64,000 nt of DNA. Source: Perkinsus marinus ATCC 50983 (Eukaryota > Perkinsozoa > Perkinsida > Perkinsidae). Below the pieces are notes generated by a model. It was not told the origin of the DNA, searched no databases, and saw only the letters and a program-made list of their open reading frames with translations. Each line of letters opens with the position of its first letter. Position 1 is the first letter of the stretch. Below are positions 34,941 through 46,730 of the stretch, piece by piece. Location: NCBI RefSeq assembly GCF_000006405.1, contig NW_003215766.1, forward strand, positions 713,687-777,686. Direction: 5' to 3'. The position numbers and the translations under genes were made by a program.

Positions 34941-37900
34941 CCCTCAGCAGTGTCTCAACTATGTCATATACACTCATCGGGTTGCACTTCCGGAATCGAG
35001 TATCACTTGTAGAGTATCGGTAATTGTGTTTGGTGATCTGGAGCCGAGTCATAGACCCTCAGCAGTGTCTCAACTATATCATACACACTAGTGGGGTTGC
35101 AGTTCCGGAATCAAGCATCACTGCTAGAGTATCGGTAATTGTGTTTGGTGAGCTGGAGCCGAGTCATAGACCCTCAGCAGTGTCTCAACTATATCATATA
35201 CACTAATCGGGTTGCAAGTCTGGAATCGAGTATCACTTGTAGAGTATCGGTAATTGTGTTTGGTGACCTGGAGCCGAGTCATAGACCCTCAGCAGTGTCT
35301 CAACTATATCATATACACTAATCGGGTTGCAATTCCGGAATCAAGCATCACTGCTAGAGTATCGGTAATTGTGTTTGGTGATCTGGAGCCGAGTCATAGA
35401 CCCTCAGCAGTGTCTCAACTATATCATATACACTAATCGGGTTGCAATTCCGGAATCAAGCATCACTGCTAGAGTATCGGTAATTGTGTTTGGTGACTTG
35501 GAGCCGAGTCATAGACCCTCAGCAGTGTCTCAACTATATCATATACACTAGTGGGGTTGCAATTCCGGAATCAAGTATCACTGCTAGAGTATCGGTAATT
35601 GTGTTTGGTGATCTGGAGCCGAGTCATAGACCCTCAGCAGTGTCTCAACTATATCATATACACTAGTGGGGTTGCAATTCCGGAATCGAGTATCACTTGT
35701 AGAGTATCGGTAATTGTGTTTGGTGATCTGGAGCCGAGTCATAGACCCTCAGCAGTGTCTCAACTATATCATATACACTAATCGGGTTGCAATTCCGGAA
35801 TCAAGCATCACTGCTAGAGTATCGGTAATTGTGTTTGGTGATCTGGAGCCGAGTCATAGACCCTCAGCAGTGTCTCAACTATATCATATACACTAGTGGG
35901 GTTGCAATTCCGGAATCAAGCATCACTGCTAGAGTATCGGTAATTGTGTTTGGTGATCTGGAGCCGAGTCATAGACCCTCAGCAGTGTCTCAACTATATC
36001 ATATACACTATTCGCCGATTAGTAATCGGGTTGCAATTCCGGAATCAAGTATCACTTGTAGAGTATCGGAAATTGTGTTTGGTGATCTGGAGCCGAGTCA
36101 TAGACCCTCAGCAGTGTCTCAACTATATCATATACACTAGTGGGGTTGCAATTCCGGAATCAAGCATCACTGCTAGAGTATCGGTAATTGTGTTTGGTGA
36201 TCTGGAGCCGAGTCATAGACCCTCAGCAGTGTCTCAACTATATCATATACACTAGTGGGGTTGCAATTCCGGAATCAAGCATCACTGTAGAGTATCGGTA
36301 ATTGTGTTTGGTGATCTGGATCCGAGTCATAGACCCTCAGCAGTGTCTCAACTATATCATATACACTAATCGCCGATTAGTAATCGGGTTGCAATTCCGG
36401 AATCAAGTATCACTCGTAGAGTATCGGTAATTGTGTTTGGTGATCTGGAGCCGAGTCATAGACCTTCAGCAGTGTCTCAACTATATCATATACACTAGTG
36501 GGGTTGCAATTCCGGAATCAAGCATCACTGCTAGAGTATCGGTAATTGTGTTTGGTGACCTGGAGCCGAGTCATAGACCCTCAGGAGTGTCTCAACTATA
36601 TCATATACACTAATCGGGTTGCAATTCCGGAATCAAGCATCACTGCTAGAGTATCGGTAATTGTGTTTGGTGATCTGGAGCCGAGTCATAGACCCTCAGC
36701 AGTGTCTCAACTATATCATATACACTAATCGGGTTGCAATTCCGGAATCAAGCATCACTTGTAGAGTATCGGTAATTGTGTTTGGTGATCTGGAGCCGAG
36801 TCATAGACCCTCAGCAGTGTCTCAACTATATCATATACACTGATCGGGTTGCAATTCCGGAATCAAGCATCACTGCTAGAGTATCGGTAATTGTGTTTGG
36901 TGATCTGGAGCCGAGTCATAGACCCTCAGCAGTGTCTCAACTATATCATATACGCTAGGGGGGTTGCAATTCCGGAATCAAGCATCACTGCTAGAGTATC
37001 GGTAATTGTGTTTGGTGATCTGGAGCCGAGTCATAGACCCTCAGCAGTGTCTCAACTATATCATATACACTAATCGGGTTGCAATTCCGGAATCAAGTAT
37101 CACTTGTAGAGTATCGGTAATTGTGTTTGGTGATCTGGAGCCGAGTCATAGACCCTCAGCAGTGTCTCAACTATATCATATACACTAGTGGGGTTGCAAT
37201 TCCGGAATCAAGCATCACTGCTAGAGTATCGGTAATTGTGTTTGGTGACCTGGAGCCGAGTCATAGACCCTCAGCAGTGTCTCAACTATATCATATACAC
37301 TAATCGGGTTGCAATTCCGGAATCGAGTATCACTTGTAGAGTATCGGTAATTGTGTTTGGTGATCTGGAGCCGAGTCATAGACCCTCAGCAGTGTCTCAA
37401 CTATATCATATACACTAATCGGGTTGCAATTCCGGAATCAAGTATCACTTGTAGAGTATCGGTAATTGTGTTTGGTGATCTGGAGCCGAGTCATAGACCC
37501 TCAGCAGTGTCTCAACTATATCATATACACTAGTGGGGTTGCAATTCCGGAATCAAGCATCACTGCTAGAGTATCGGTAATTGTGTTTGGTGATCTGGAG
37601 CCGAGTCATAGACCCTCAGCAGTGTCTCAACTATATCATATACACTAATCGGGTTGCAATTCCGGAATCAAGTATCACTTGTAGAGTATCGGTAATTGTG
37701 TTTGGTGATCTGGAGCCGAGTCATAGACCCTCAGCAGTGTCTCAACTATATCATATACACTAGTGGGGTTGCAATTCCGGAATCAAGCATCACTGCTAGA
37801 GTATCGGTAATTGTGTTTGGTGAGCTGGAGCCGAGTCATAGACCCTCAGCAGTGTCTCAACTATATCATATACACTAATCGGGTTGCAATTCCGGAATCA

Positions 37901-38276
37901 AGCATCACTGCTAGAGTATCGGTAATTGTGTTTGGTGATCTGGAGCCGAGTCATAGACCCTCAGCAGTGTCTCAACTATATCATATACACTAGTGGGGTT
38001 GCAATTCCGGAATCAAGCATCACTGCTAGAGTATCGGTAATTGTGTTTGGTGACCTGGAGCCGAGTCATAGACCCTCAGCAGTGTCTCAACTATATCATA
38101 AACACTAATCGGGTTGCAATTCCGGAATCGAGTATCACTTGTAGAGTATCGGTAATTGTGCTTGGTGATCTGGAGCCGAGTCATAGACCCTCAGCAGTGT
38201 CTCAACTATATCATATACACTAGTGGGGTTGCAATTCCGGAATCGAGTATCACTTGTAGAGTATCGGTAATTGTGC
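34941..38276 (+). repeat. 115-bp tandem satellite, about 29 units, abutting an assembly gap
   Basis: Units repeat every 115 bp and include CCTCAGCAGTGTCTCAACTA, GGGTTGCAATTCCGGAATC and GTATCGGTAATTGTGTTTGG. Two sites vary: CTAGTGGGG or CTAATCGGG, and AAGCATCACTGCTAG or (A/G)AGTATCACTTGTAG. Two units carry an extra CGCCGATTAGTAATC-type insertion (near 36011 and 36369). The first unit is the most diverged. Because 115 is not a multiple of three, the 60-codon frames seen in every unit are repeat artefacts. The right boundary is lost in the gap. Confidence 0.95.
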
Positions 38277-38376
38277 NNNNNNNNNNNNNNNNNNNNNNNN
38301 NNNNNNNNNNNNNNNNNNNNNNNNNNNNNNNNNNNNNNNNNNNNNNNNNNNNNNNNNNNNNNNNNNNNNNNNNNNN
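38277..38376. other. Assembly gap (100 N)
   Basis: One hundred undetermined bases separate the satellite from the first ankyrin gene. The true number of satellite units and the 5' end of that gene are hidden. Confidence 1.
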
Positions 38377-39898
38377 GATCAAAAGGATCCGGCCGGCGTG
38401 ACAGCCCTCATGCACGCTGCCAAGAACGGTCACTTGGACGTTTGCAAGGTGTGGTCTTGCCTCACATCTCTAGACTGGAGTGGGGCCTGTGAACAGGTAC
38501 TTGCTGACGCCGGGGCTCGCTTTTCAGCGAAGGACGACGTGGGGGAGACGGCACTCATGAAGGCTGCCAAGAACGACAACGTGGAGATCGTACGGTGAGA
38601 CCTGGCAAGGCCATGTACTTCCTCGCCAAGATTTAGTATGCAGATTCCTAGTGGACGCTCAAGTAGAGCAACGCCGGAAGACCCAAGCCATCAGTCTGAC
38701 TGGACTCAACGACGGGCCTTCCAAGACGGAACAGCGTCGTGTCGTTGATGCTACTGACGACGAAGGTAGGCTGCTGGACCGAACTCTGTAGTGGCCATAC
38801 CCCCTCAGGTGTGACTGCGTTGATGAAGGCTGCAGAGGCTGGGCAGACGGAGGTGGTCAAGCTACTAATATCTCTGAATGCTAATGTCGAGGCCAAGGAC
38901 GATGAGGGGTAGCGAGGAGAAGGAGGAGAAAACGAACTTGTTACTCCGTCTTGCCGCACATCAGGTGGAGGGCTATCATGTGGGCGTCCATGGCTGGGCA
39001 ACTGCCTGTGGTGGAGTGGCTCGTCACAGACCATGCTCAAGAGGCCGACTACCAGACCGAAAAGGGAGAGAACTCTCTAATGAAGGTGTGTGGTCGCTAT
39101 GGATGATTGTTCATGTGATGCCATCTTAAGGCGGCTGCCAGCGGCCACTGGGACGTCTGCAAGTTCCTCCTCGACAACGGTGTCAAGGTGAACGCTCACG
39201 ACCGTGAGTTCCAAACAGCCGCCATGTGGGCTGCTGCAGCTGGCCACCTCCCTGTTGTCGAGGTCACCCCGCCCTCCCCATCATCGCCAGGTAAACAGTC
39301 TGTCCCTGTCAGGGCCTCGTATCGTTTGACGCGAAGCTCGACATCCAGAGTCGTACTGGCAAGAACGCCCTCATACTAGCTGCCACCTTTGGGAGGGTGG
39401 ACATCTGCAAGTAAGAATGGCCTTTGCCCTTATATTCGAACACCATGGCTAGATACCTCATTGAAGAGCGCAAGGTATGCATTGATAAGCAGGACACTGA
39501 GGGCTTCAACGCTCTATCGGCGGCTGTTGTGGTAAGGCCTATTACGACTTGCTTAAGTGAGGCTTGACTCAGAATGACGATGTTCGCATCTGTTCGCTGC
39601 TCATCGAGCATGGTTGTCCACTCGAGGCCCATACCACTCGTGGAGAAACTCCTCTTATCCTCTCTGCTCGATACCACGCCATCCAGTGCGCCAAACTTTT
39701 ATTGGGTGCCAAGGCCAACCTGTAGGCAACACTGCGGTGCTGGGGTGTACCTTTCCTGCCACTGATCACTGTAGGTACGCTGCCGATGAGAACGGCCAGA
39801 CGGCACTGGATCACGCGGAGGGGACCCTCAACGGCAAGTTGGTATATGTCTTCCGTGAAGCGGCGAAATCGAACCCAAGCCCCACACCGGAGCCCTAA
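38377..39898 (+). CDS. Ankyrin-repeat protein 1, 5' truncated by the gap, multi-exon
   Basis: Protein-binding repeats; no catalytic domain visible. Seen: VTALMHAAKNGHLDVCK, AGARFSAKDDVGETALMKAA, VTALMKAAEAGQTEVVKLLI, ALMWASMAGQLPVVEWLV, SLMKAAASGHWDVCKFLLDN, AAMWAAAAGHLPVVE, ALILAATFGRVDICKYLIEE, CSLLIEHGCPLEAH and GETPLILSARYHAIQCAKLL, i.e. about nine units of about 33 residues. It ends with an Asp/Gly-rich linker and SNPSPTPEP before the TAA at 39898. Short introns recur at similar places in the repeats, after the VCK/VVE helix end or just before the next TAL. A non-repeat insert (ISLTGLNDGPSKTEQRRVVD) has a counterpart in the next gene. Confidence 0.85.
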
Positions 39899-39992
39899 TT
39901 TATCAGATCAAAATGTGCATAAATATTCGAAGTTCATGCTTGTACTCATAAATGGTGTTAGTAGAAGCACCGTGATGATCGTTGTGTTGTCA

Positions 39993-41669
39993 ATGAAGAC
40001 GACCGACACCGAGAACGCAGTACGGGTCCTCCTGCTCGCTATGACTAAGCCGATTTCACCACCTACCATACAGGATGCTGAGGAAGGAGTTGAGAAGGAC
40101 CAGCAAGGGGGATTTGAGGACGACTGCAAGGAGTTCGTACCACCTCCATCCGTGATTGGCAGCCATCAGGTGGCGAGCCCGAGATGAGCGTCATTAAGGA
40201 GGCTGCCTTCAGATGCGCATACCTCTTATTGCTGCGGCTGTAGAGGGCAAGTTGGATGCTGTCGAAGGACTTTTGACCAACAGTAACACGAAGGTGACCG
40301 TATGGTGCATCGGTAGAGTTTTGGAAAAGCCCTACCAGGTGGACGAAAAGGACTTCGACCGTCGGACAGCTCTCATGCATGCAGCTGTTCGTGGGAGGAG
40401 GGGGATTGTTGAGGTAGGCGCGTCTCTACTGAGTAGCCGTTAGGCATCGTCGGGAAGGTTCTCATTCGCCATGGCGCGAAGATCACGGCCAAGGATCAGC
40501 GAGGGGAGACTCCCATCATGAAGGCCAGCAAGGGAGGCCATGTCGAATGCATAAGGTAAGATGCAGGCTGACAACAGTAGAGCTCTTCGTGATGCCCGTC
40601 AGACTCCTCCTGGACAGCCAATTGAGGCGTCAGAGAGCTGCCAGTACCGGTCTCACTGAGGAGCAATTGAAGGATATCAACAACTTCACCTTATCGGAGA
40701 AGCGCAGAGTTCTCGATGTCAAGGATGAGGAAGGTACGCTGCGGGGAGAACTGACTTCATTAGTGGTGATGTCAGGGCAAACAGCGATGATTAAAGCTGC
40801 GGAGGCTGGTCGATTGGACTCAATGGAAGCGCTGGTGGAGATGAGAGCCTCTGTCGATATTCCGGATGACGAGGGGTGGGACGGAGCACGTGATGTGTGC
40901 ACAGTCTATGGCGTTAGGTGGAACGCTCTGATGTGGGCCAGCTTCAATGGGCACTTGCCAGTGGTGCGGTGGCTGGTTGATGAGCAGTTACAGGATGTCA
41001 ACTACGCCTCTGAGAAGACCTCTGAGTCTCCGCTTATGAAGGTGTCACACTGATGGAGACTCTACGACGCTGTCTCGTCGTAGGCGGCAGTGAACGGCCA
41101 TGTTGATGTGTGTGAGTATCTCTGTGGTAAAGGGGCGAAGATCAACCACCACGACTACAACTATCAGAACGCTCTCATGTGGGCGGCGGCCAGTGGTCAC
41201 TTGCCAGTTGTCGAGGTGAGGCGGCCCATCGAAGGTGCCTAGTCCTACTCGTCTTGTAGTTCTTGGTGGGTCGTGGCGCTAAGGTGAACCAGCAGACCAG
41301 GACGGGCAAGACCGCATTGATGCTCGCTAGCCTCTACGGCCACCTTGACGTGTGCAGGTGAGTACAGCAGCGACTGTTGGTCGTGAGGAGGTGGCCTCAG
41401 GTTCCTGTTGGAACATGGCGCGAAAAGGGAGTTGGAGGACGAGGACGGCTGTACAACTCTGTTCTTTGCCGTCGGGGTAGGAGGCTTTTGGCCGGAAGAC
41501 CATCATGAGGTTACCATAGGCCGAAGCTCCGGAGCTGTGCGAGTTATTGATTGAGTGTGGCTGCAAGGTGGAAGCACGAAATCACGAGGGGGAGACTCCC
41601 GCCGACTTGGCAGAGCGGATGGAGGCGAAGGAATGCGTAGACGTCTTCAGACGACGTTCCAGTGCATGA
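39993..41669 (+). CDS. Ankyrin-repeat protein 2, tandem paralogue, multi-exon
   Basis: Starts MKTTDTENAVRVLLLAMTKP (an upstream in-frame Met at 39937 is also possible). Repeats: IPLIAAAVEGKLDAVEGLL, RTALMHAAVRGRRGIVE, GAKITAKDQRGETPIMKASK, TAMIKAAEAGRLDSMEALVE, NALMWASFNGHLPVVRWLVD, AAVNGHVDVCEYLCGKGAKI, ALMWAAASGHLPVVE, TALMLASLYGHLDVCRFLLE, TTLFFAVG and LCELLIECGCKVEARNHEGE. It ends VDVFRRRSSA and a TGA at 41667-41669. The insert STGLTEEQLKDINNF and then RRVLDVKDEEG matches the insert of ankyrin protein 1, so the two genes arose by tandem duplication. The partners bound are unknown. Confidence 0.85.
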
Positions 41670-41826
41670 TGGAAAAATAGGGTGGTGAACACCGCATGGC
41701 CACCCACAGTTAGCTACCCTATGGTAATGATGATGTCTCGAAATTACGGTACTGTTGTTGTTCTTCTGGCGGAGTAGTGGCTGTGCAGCAGTTTATTTTT
41801 TCTTTTCTGAAACCATGGACTGGCTA

Positions 41827-42273
41827 TGTCGACTCCTCGATGGACGGCTCAGTTTCCGAAGGATGAGGTCCATGGCTTCGGCTGGTCCGACCACCTAGCT
41901 GAACCAGCCGAAGCCGTCGCAAGTAAGGGTCTTTCGTCCTCAGGAGTTCACCCGACTCAGCCACACTGTTGAGTTCAGTGTGGGTGAATTCACCAACCAT
42001 GGCATCAAACTCGAGGTTAGAGCAAGTACCGCAACGGCTCCGGTGGAGTCTATGGGAAAATTCCCCCTGAGGTAAGTAGAGCTCCTCCAACCAGCTTGGA
42101 GGTTTGGCTTTCAGGCATTGCTAGGGAAGACCGCTGAAGGGCTTGAGGAACGTGAAGCGGAAGTGTGTAAAACGTACTCTACGAAGTTGCATGCTGTATA
42201 CCCTCATTTAATATTTCTGCAACCATTTCCCGAAGTGATCACTGGTGTTCCACACAAGTATTTACATAAATAG
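41827..42273 (+). CDS. Small unrecognised protein, 2-3 exons
   Basis: A Met start at 41827 gives MSTPRWTAQFPKDEVHGFGW and then SDHLAEPAEAVA, up to a GTAAGG donor near 41921. The last exon, after TTTCAG near 42114, gives ALLGKTAEGLEEREAEVCKT, then HAVYPHLIFLQPFPEVITGV and PHKYLHK, with a TAG at 42271-42273. A middle segment, KYRNGSGGVYGKIPPE, joins the last exon in frame, but its 5' splice site is uncertain. About 110 residues. No family recognised. An inverted repeat (41874-41886 with 41903-41915) lies within the first exon. Confidence 0.45.
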
Positions 42274-42778
42274 TAGCTGACCTCGCCAGAAACGCCGAGT
42301 GAATAACACGACAGCACGAGCCAGACTAGGTCAACCCTAGTTGCCCAACCAGCAGATGAACTAACCTATCCAACAGGTCTCTATCCTGTGTAAGTCAGCT
42401 TCGCTCCGCTCTTGAAGAGCTGTACTGTGCGTGGCCATGAACAAGTTTCGCTATGCTAGGGGAGCAACCTCATCTTTATAGCAACAACTGTATCAAACAA
42501 TTCTTCTCCCTCAGTGGTCTATCTCGAAAAATCGTCGATTCCTTTCGGATGATTTCGATATTACGAGTGCCTCCCATCGCCAAGGTATTCAAGATTCGGC
42601 ACACCCTCATGAGACGCTTCAACCAAACACAGCTTCTCTTTACACAGAGAAAAACGTTCAGAGACAATCACCAGTCACAACACTATCATCGCAGCTCCTC
42701 CCCCTCCTCACATGCTCGAATACTTCATTCGCAGGATCATCTTAGCTGAACCAGGAACAAGCATAGGCAATCGTCTCA
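42274..42778. other. Convergent spacer, nothing recognised
   Basis: About 500 bp between the small + gene and the UBA3 stop. Short frames on both strands have no domain. Confidence 0.4.
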
Positions 42779-44973
42779 TCAAAGATCCTTACTAGGCAGC
42801 GTGGGATCTGTGACGGTGGCCTCCTCCCCTTCCCTTAACACTCCAGCATCGCTGAGTTCCTTCAAAGACTTGTCCAGCTTCCACTCATGTTCAGCTCGCA
42901 ACGAGGGCGGCTGACATCATCATAGTCTCATTACCATACACGAACACTACTACCCGCTGTATGAACACGATTCCCATCGCTGTAGATATGCTCGGCCGCT
43001 GCAGTCGGAACTTGCCCGATGGGTCACAGAGCAACTACAAGGCGGAGGTTTCACTGGTGATGGCGAGCCACTACCTCTAGTAAGTCTTTCAGAGTCTTGG
43101 TTTCCGGATCAAGCGTGTCCACTACTGCCTCAGAGCCGCTACATACCTACCGTCACAGCCTCAACGGGCTGTAGTAGTAGTAGCACGCTCACCAGGCAAG
43201 TGTCGCTCCTGGCCCACTCAAACGTCTGAGTGTTCACGCCCGCTTGGCCCATGTACATGAAGTAGTTGTCCAGGCCTACAGAAATGATTATGATAGCGCC
43301 AACAAGAGAGGATAGCCTACTGGGATCGCAGTAGCTTGCCAGCTTAAGAGCCTCTGCGACCAACATGCCGGATATGAGGGCATTGGTGGAGGCAACGGCC
43401 GGTATGATGCGTTTCACAACGCCCAATGTGAGGCGATAGTCAACGCCGTGGATACCAAAGGTCTCGGCTCGTGCTACCTGCAAACGGTGAAGACGCTCTC
43501 AACACACCAACGACGTTAAAACATCTGATGGAGTGAGATGATACCCAAGGATTCTCGGCAGGCCTCAAGTGAGGTACTCTCGAACAACTCAGGCCCAACC
43601 TCCTTAGAGATCTCACCTACTGCCAATTTCTCATTCGCGATTCGCTCAGAGCGAGCGAAGCGACGACTAGAGCCGAACCAACTCAAGTTCTAATCCCCAA
43701 TTACAGCCTGTTCGTAGATCCATCTCATATCATTAGCGTTATCTGTATTAACCTTAACGCCTGGGAAGGCCTTCTCCCACAATACTAGTAGGGCGTACCT
43801 GTGGACCCCCAACGTAGCCTACCATCAGTGATGGAATCCTTACTCAATGCAATGCTCAGGCAACCTCGGCGTCTCGGCTAAGGTGCACATTGGGTAGTTG
43901 CCGGTATCAGGCGGACCAAAGGACTCCAACGTACAGTCAAAGCACGCAGTATGATAGGGAACTATGACCCGAGCTTGGCCTCTAAGACCACCTCTGTTGC
44001 CAAGGGGGAGCATATCATTAGTAGCCTACTTAAGCCCCTCAGTGCCGCCATCTAAGAGAGGCTTCAATGAGGAAGGGTCGATGTTACCCTCATCGTCTCT
44101 CCGGACCATGCTATGGAGGGTGGAGTTTAACCATCTAAAAACCAAATCCATTTCTCCGCCTTCTCTCAGCCGCTACTTTCAATGCTAAGACTGAATAATG
44201 AAAGAGCCTCTGGGTAGATAACAATAAACCATCATCATCTATATACGGCGCACGCAGGACCGATTGTTCGACCACATTTACAGGCCACAACCTTGCTTTC
44301 GAGACGCCCTGTCGGCAACCTTAGATATAATTTTTCTACGGACTGATCTCCTCAGCGACTAATCAACGAGCTTTAATTAACTCTCAACAACGGGATGGAC
44401 TTCCCACTTCGACTACGAGTAAAGGCATCACACCAGCCGAGGCGAGGTAGTCCATACAAGACCTCCCCATGAAGCGCGAGGATTACCTCCTCGCTGGAAT
44501 ATTGTCGAGACCCGCTATTATGAGGAAGAACTGCTCGTAGAAGTCCGGCCCAAAGTCCTGTATCTTGCCGTGATAAGGCGTAACATGCACTCCTAGATGA
44601 GCACAACGGTCGTTGATGAAGGCTGCGGCCACCTTTGCCTGATAGCAATGATTGACCGATCAGCCACTTAGTAGTTTCCCCACGCCTACTTTACTAAGGC
44701 CAATATCGGACTCCCGGAACAAGAACTGGCGGTTCAAGTTGGTGACGTCCACATTGTCCATGTCGATGACGTGTATGTCCGTGAACCTACCAAGAGACAG
44801 TAGGCTGATGACCTCTGCGAGACCTTACCCGCTGAGCGCCAGGTCCTTCAGGATCTCACACCCGAGGCCACCCGCACCGATGACTAGAATTTTCTGAAAT
44901 GTTCTCACAGTGAGGGGGAGGGTCGTAAGGATGAATGAGGTACCGCTTGCCGAACGAACTTCACAGTTTCCAT
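42779..44973 (-). CDS. UBA3: NEDD8-activating enzyme E1 catalytic subunit (UBA3), multi-exon
   Basis: Adenylates NEDD8 and carries it as a thioester, with an APPBP1/ULA1 partner, for cullin neddylation. Seen: start [10 protein letters not shown] at 44973, spliced to [20 protein letters not shown] (nucleotide loop GxGGxG), [20 protein letters not shown] (Asp and Arg for ATP/Mg), [92 protein letters not shown] (catalytic Cys in PMCT), [20 protein letters not shown], and a C-terminal E2-binding-type end [20 protein letters not shown], to a TGA at 42779-42781. At least nine exons with short introns. The order and motifs are those of UBA3 rather than UBA1 (one adenylation half only) or ATG7. Confidence 0.88.
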
Positions 44974-45470
44974 GGAGGGATCGTGGACGTCCCGAAGGCC
45001 CTCGAATGGGCACCTTCTGGTGAGCACAGTGTTCCTAGAGGTAACAAAGAGAGATTGTTCATGAGATGTGCTCATCAGGCTTTGTCTTACACGTCAGCGT
45101 TGGTCTGCAATAGCACGTTGGCGTCGCCATCTCGAAGGCCATTCATTTCGAAGTCGAGTTTGACTTTTGATTGGGCGCGCGCTAAGAAAATGCGCAGTGA
45201 AGTCGCCGGGAATCGATCCGGGGACCTTCCGCATGTAGAATGCGCGCAAGATCGGTGGCCGATACCAACTTGTAAGCTGTTTGCGTTTCCCATGGTCGGG
45301 CCCCTATTCAGTGGAGGCTCTACGAAAGAGCATTCCAGGTGGATTCCGACAACCTCGCGGCGTCGGCCTAAAAAGGTAGGCTCAAATTCTCCTGTTGGAG
45401 GTCCTATGAAATGGATTGAACCTCTGAAAAAGTGCCTGTCTGTCCTTGACTACGACAGTATTAGGGCTCC
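44974..45470. other. Spacer between divergent genes
   Basis: The upstream region of UBA3. It holds a tRNA-like sequence at 45199-45272. The 206-codon + frame that crosses it (44935-45555) has no domain and is probably not coding. Confidence 0.4.
45199..45272 (-). other. tRNA-like 74-nt sequence, possibly a pseudo-tRNA or SINE head
   Basis: On the minus strand the ends CAAGTTG and CGACTTC pair at six of seven positions (one G-T). A T-arm-like segment has CCCGG, loop ATCGATT, CCCGG (four of five pairs) with B-box-like GGATCGATTCC. An anticodon-like arm GCGCA-TTCTACA-TGCGG pairs at four of five positions and would give anticodon CUA. The D region has an ATCG/CGAT stem but then five extra bases, which is not canonical. 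A decayed or SINE-derived tRNA is the cautious reading. Confidence 0.25.
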
Positions 45471-46730
45471 GTGGCTTCCAATACGACCGATACAAGCTCT
45501 GGGCCTCACAAGAATCGGCATGGTGAAGTTACGACTTCTTGCAGAACACTCATAGAGGACCTCATCCGATTGGATGTAGACGAGGAGGAGGATGAGCCCA
45601 CATCGCCTCCGGACAAGGTGAAGCTCGGTCTCAGCATTCCTAGTCTCAAGAGCGGATTCCCGTACAGATCAGCCCACCAAGGAGAGGGGGCAAGAGTGCC
45701 CGTGGGGGCCCTGGAGTGTCAAAGGGCTTCATCCAATCTCTCTTGCGGTCGGCAGAGGCTCGTCGTAGGCGTAAGTATGAGGTATACAAGGAGGCGGTGG
45801 AGAAGCGTGAGGCTGATGCTGAGTACATCAGAGAGAAGGTTGAACGGTAGGTCGGGAAGAACATCATGGGGAAGTGGATCGGGCGGGTGTAGGTACAAGG
45901 CAAGGCGCGAGGAACGATTCCAGCGCTTGTTGAAGTCCTTAAATGCCCGCAGTAAACTCAAGGACGACGTCACGAACCTCCTCCAAACACATTCTAACAT
46001 TGAGGAGGAGAAGTAGGCTTCGCATTGGATGGTTGAGTCGGGATTGGCTCCGTAGGCGGCACACTGTGTGGAAGAGTTGGACTGACAATATATGGAAGAA
46101 AATACAACGCCAGTGCGACCACCTGCTGAACCGGGTGGATAAGAACCTTGAGATCCATCTAAGTGGATCCAAATCTGTCACATTCTCAGTAAATACTCTG
46201 TCGCAGTTTTACGCCTTTGATGGTCCGTCCCCAGATCAGTGATGAACCAATGGTAGCGTCCGTCGATGTGTCGTCGGACCCTACCAAGTCGAGCCTCTAT
46301 GATACGGCCGTGGAGAACAAGTTCCGACGGTCAAGTCAGCTGGCACTGAGTAGTGGTGACCCCAACGTGTCCATGGTCCATCCGATGGCCAGCACAATGC
46401 TCGACAGTGCTCACAGTGAAAGGTGAGATATATTTTGGGGAAAGGTGTTTCCAGGGTAGTCTTAGGTACGCGACGGAGTGTCCGAGCGGAGACTACCTTC
46501 ATTCGTTGGCACGGCCGTCTTCGATCGACCCCTTGAGTAGGCAAGGGAGTGTATTGAGGAAGCACAGGAGCCGGCCTGTATTGGAGCCGATGGACTGGGA
46601 TCCTGTTAGGTTGAAGTGTAAGATACGAAACATGCCCGTTTGTGGCCTAGTAGTGGCTTCTCTTAGCAACGTCATGCGGACAGTTGGCAAGATTGAGCCT
46701 CCCTCCCGGAGGCGAAAGACTGCACATTAG
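45471..46730 (+). CDS. Charged, coiled-coil-rich protein, multi-exon, tentative
   Basis: Seen: LIEDLIRLDVDEEEDEPTSP and PDKVKLGLSIPSLKSG, then in another frame GVSKGFIQSLLRSAEARRRR and KYEVYKEAVEKREADAEYIR. Later segments give ARREERFQRLLKSLNARSKL, SVDVSSDPTKSSLYDTAVEN and a basic end RTVGKIEPPSRRRKTAH. The pattern of an I-x-x-LL helix followed by a long Arg/Lys/Glu helix is like nuclear speckle splicing regulator NSRP1 (CCDC55), but only as a general resemblance. Exon joins between 46000 and 46440 are not solved, and the last part may belong to a different gene. Confidence 0.32.

Noticed and set aside
34528-35091. 187-codon + frame
   Set aside because: It crosses the GC-rich hairpins and runs into the satellite; no domain and no splice support.
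34941-38276. Possible CRISPR-like array
   Set aside because: Units are continuous with no unique spacers, 115 bp long, in a eukaryotic context. It is a satellite.
35024-38401. More than twenty nearly identical 60-codon open frames starting MCLVIWSRVIDPQQCL
   Set aside because: They recur every 115 bp with the satellite. 115 is not a multiple of three, so each unit restarts the same chance frame; there is no continuous repeat protein.
44935-45555. 206-codon + frame upstream of the coiled-coil gene
   Set aside because: It overlaps the first UBA3 codons on the other strand and the tRNA-like sequence; amino-acid content looks random.
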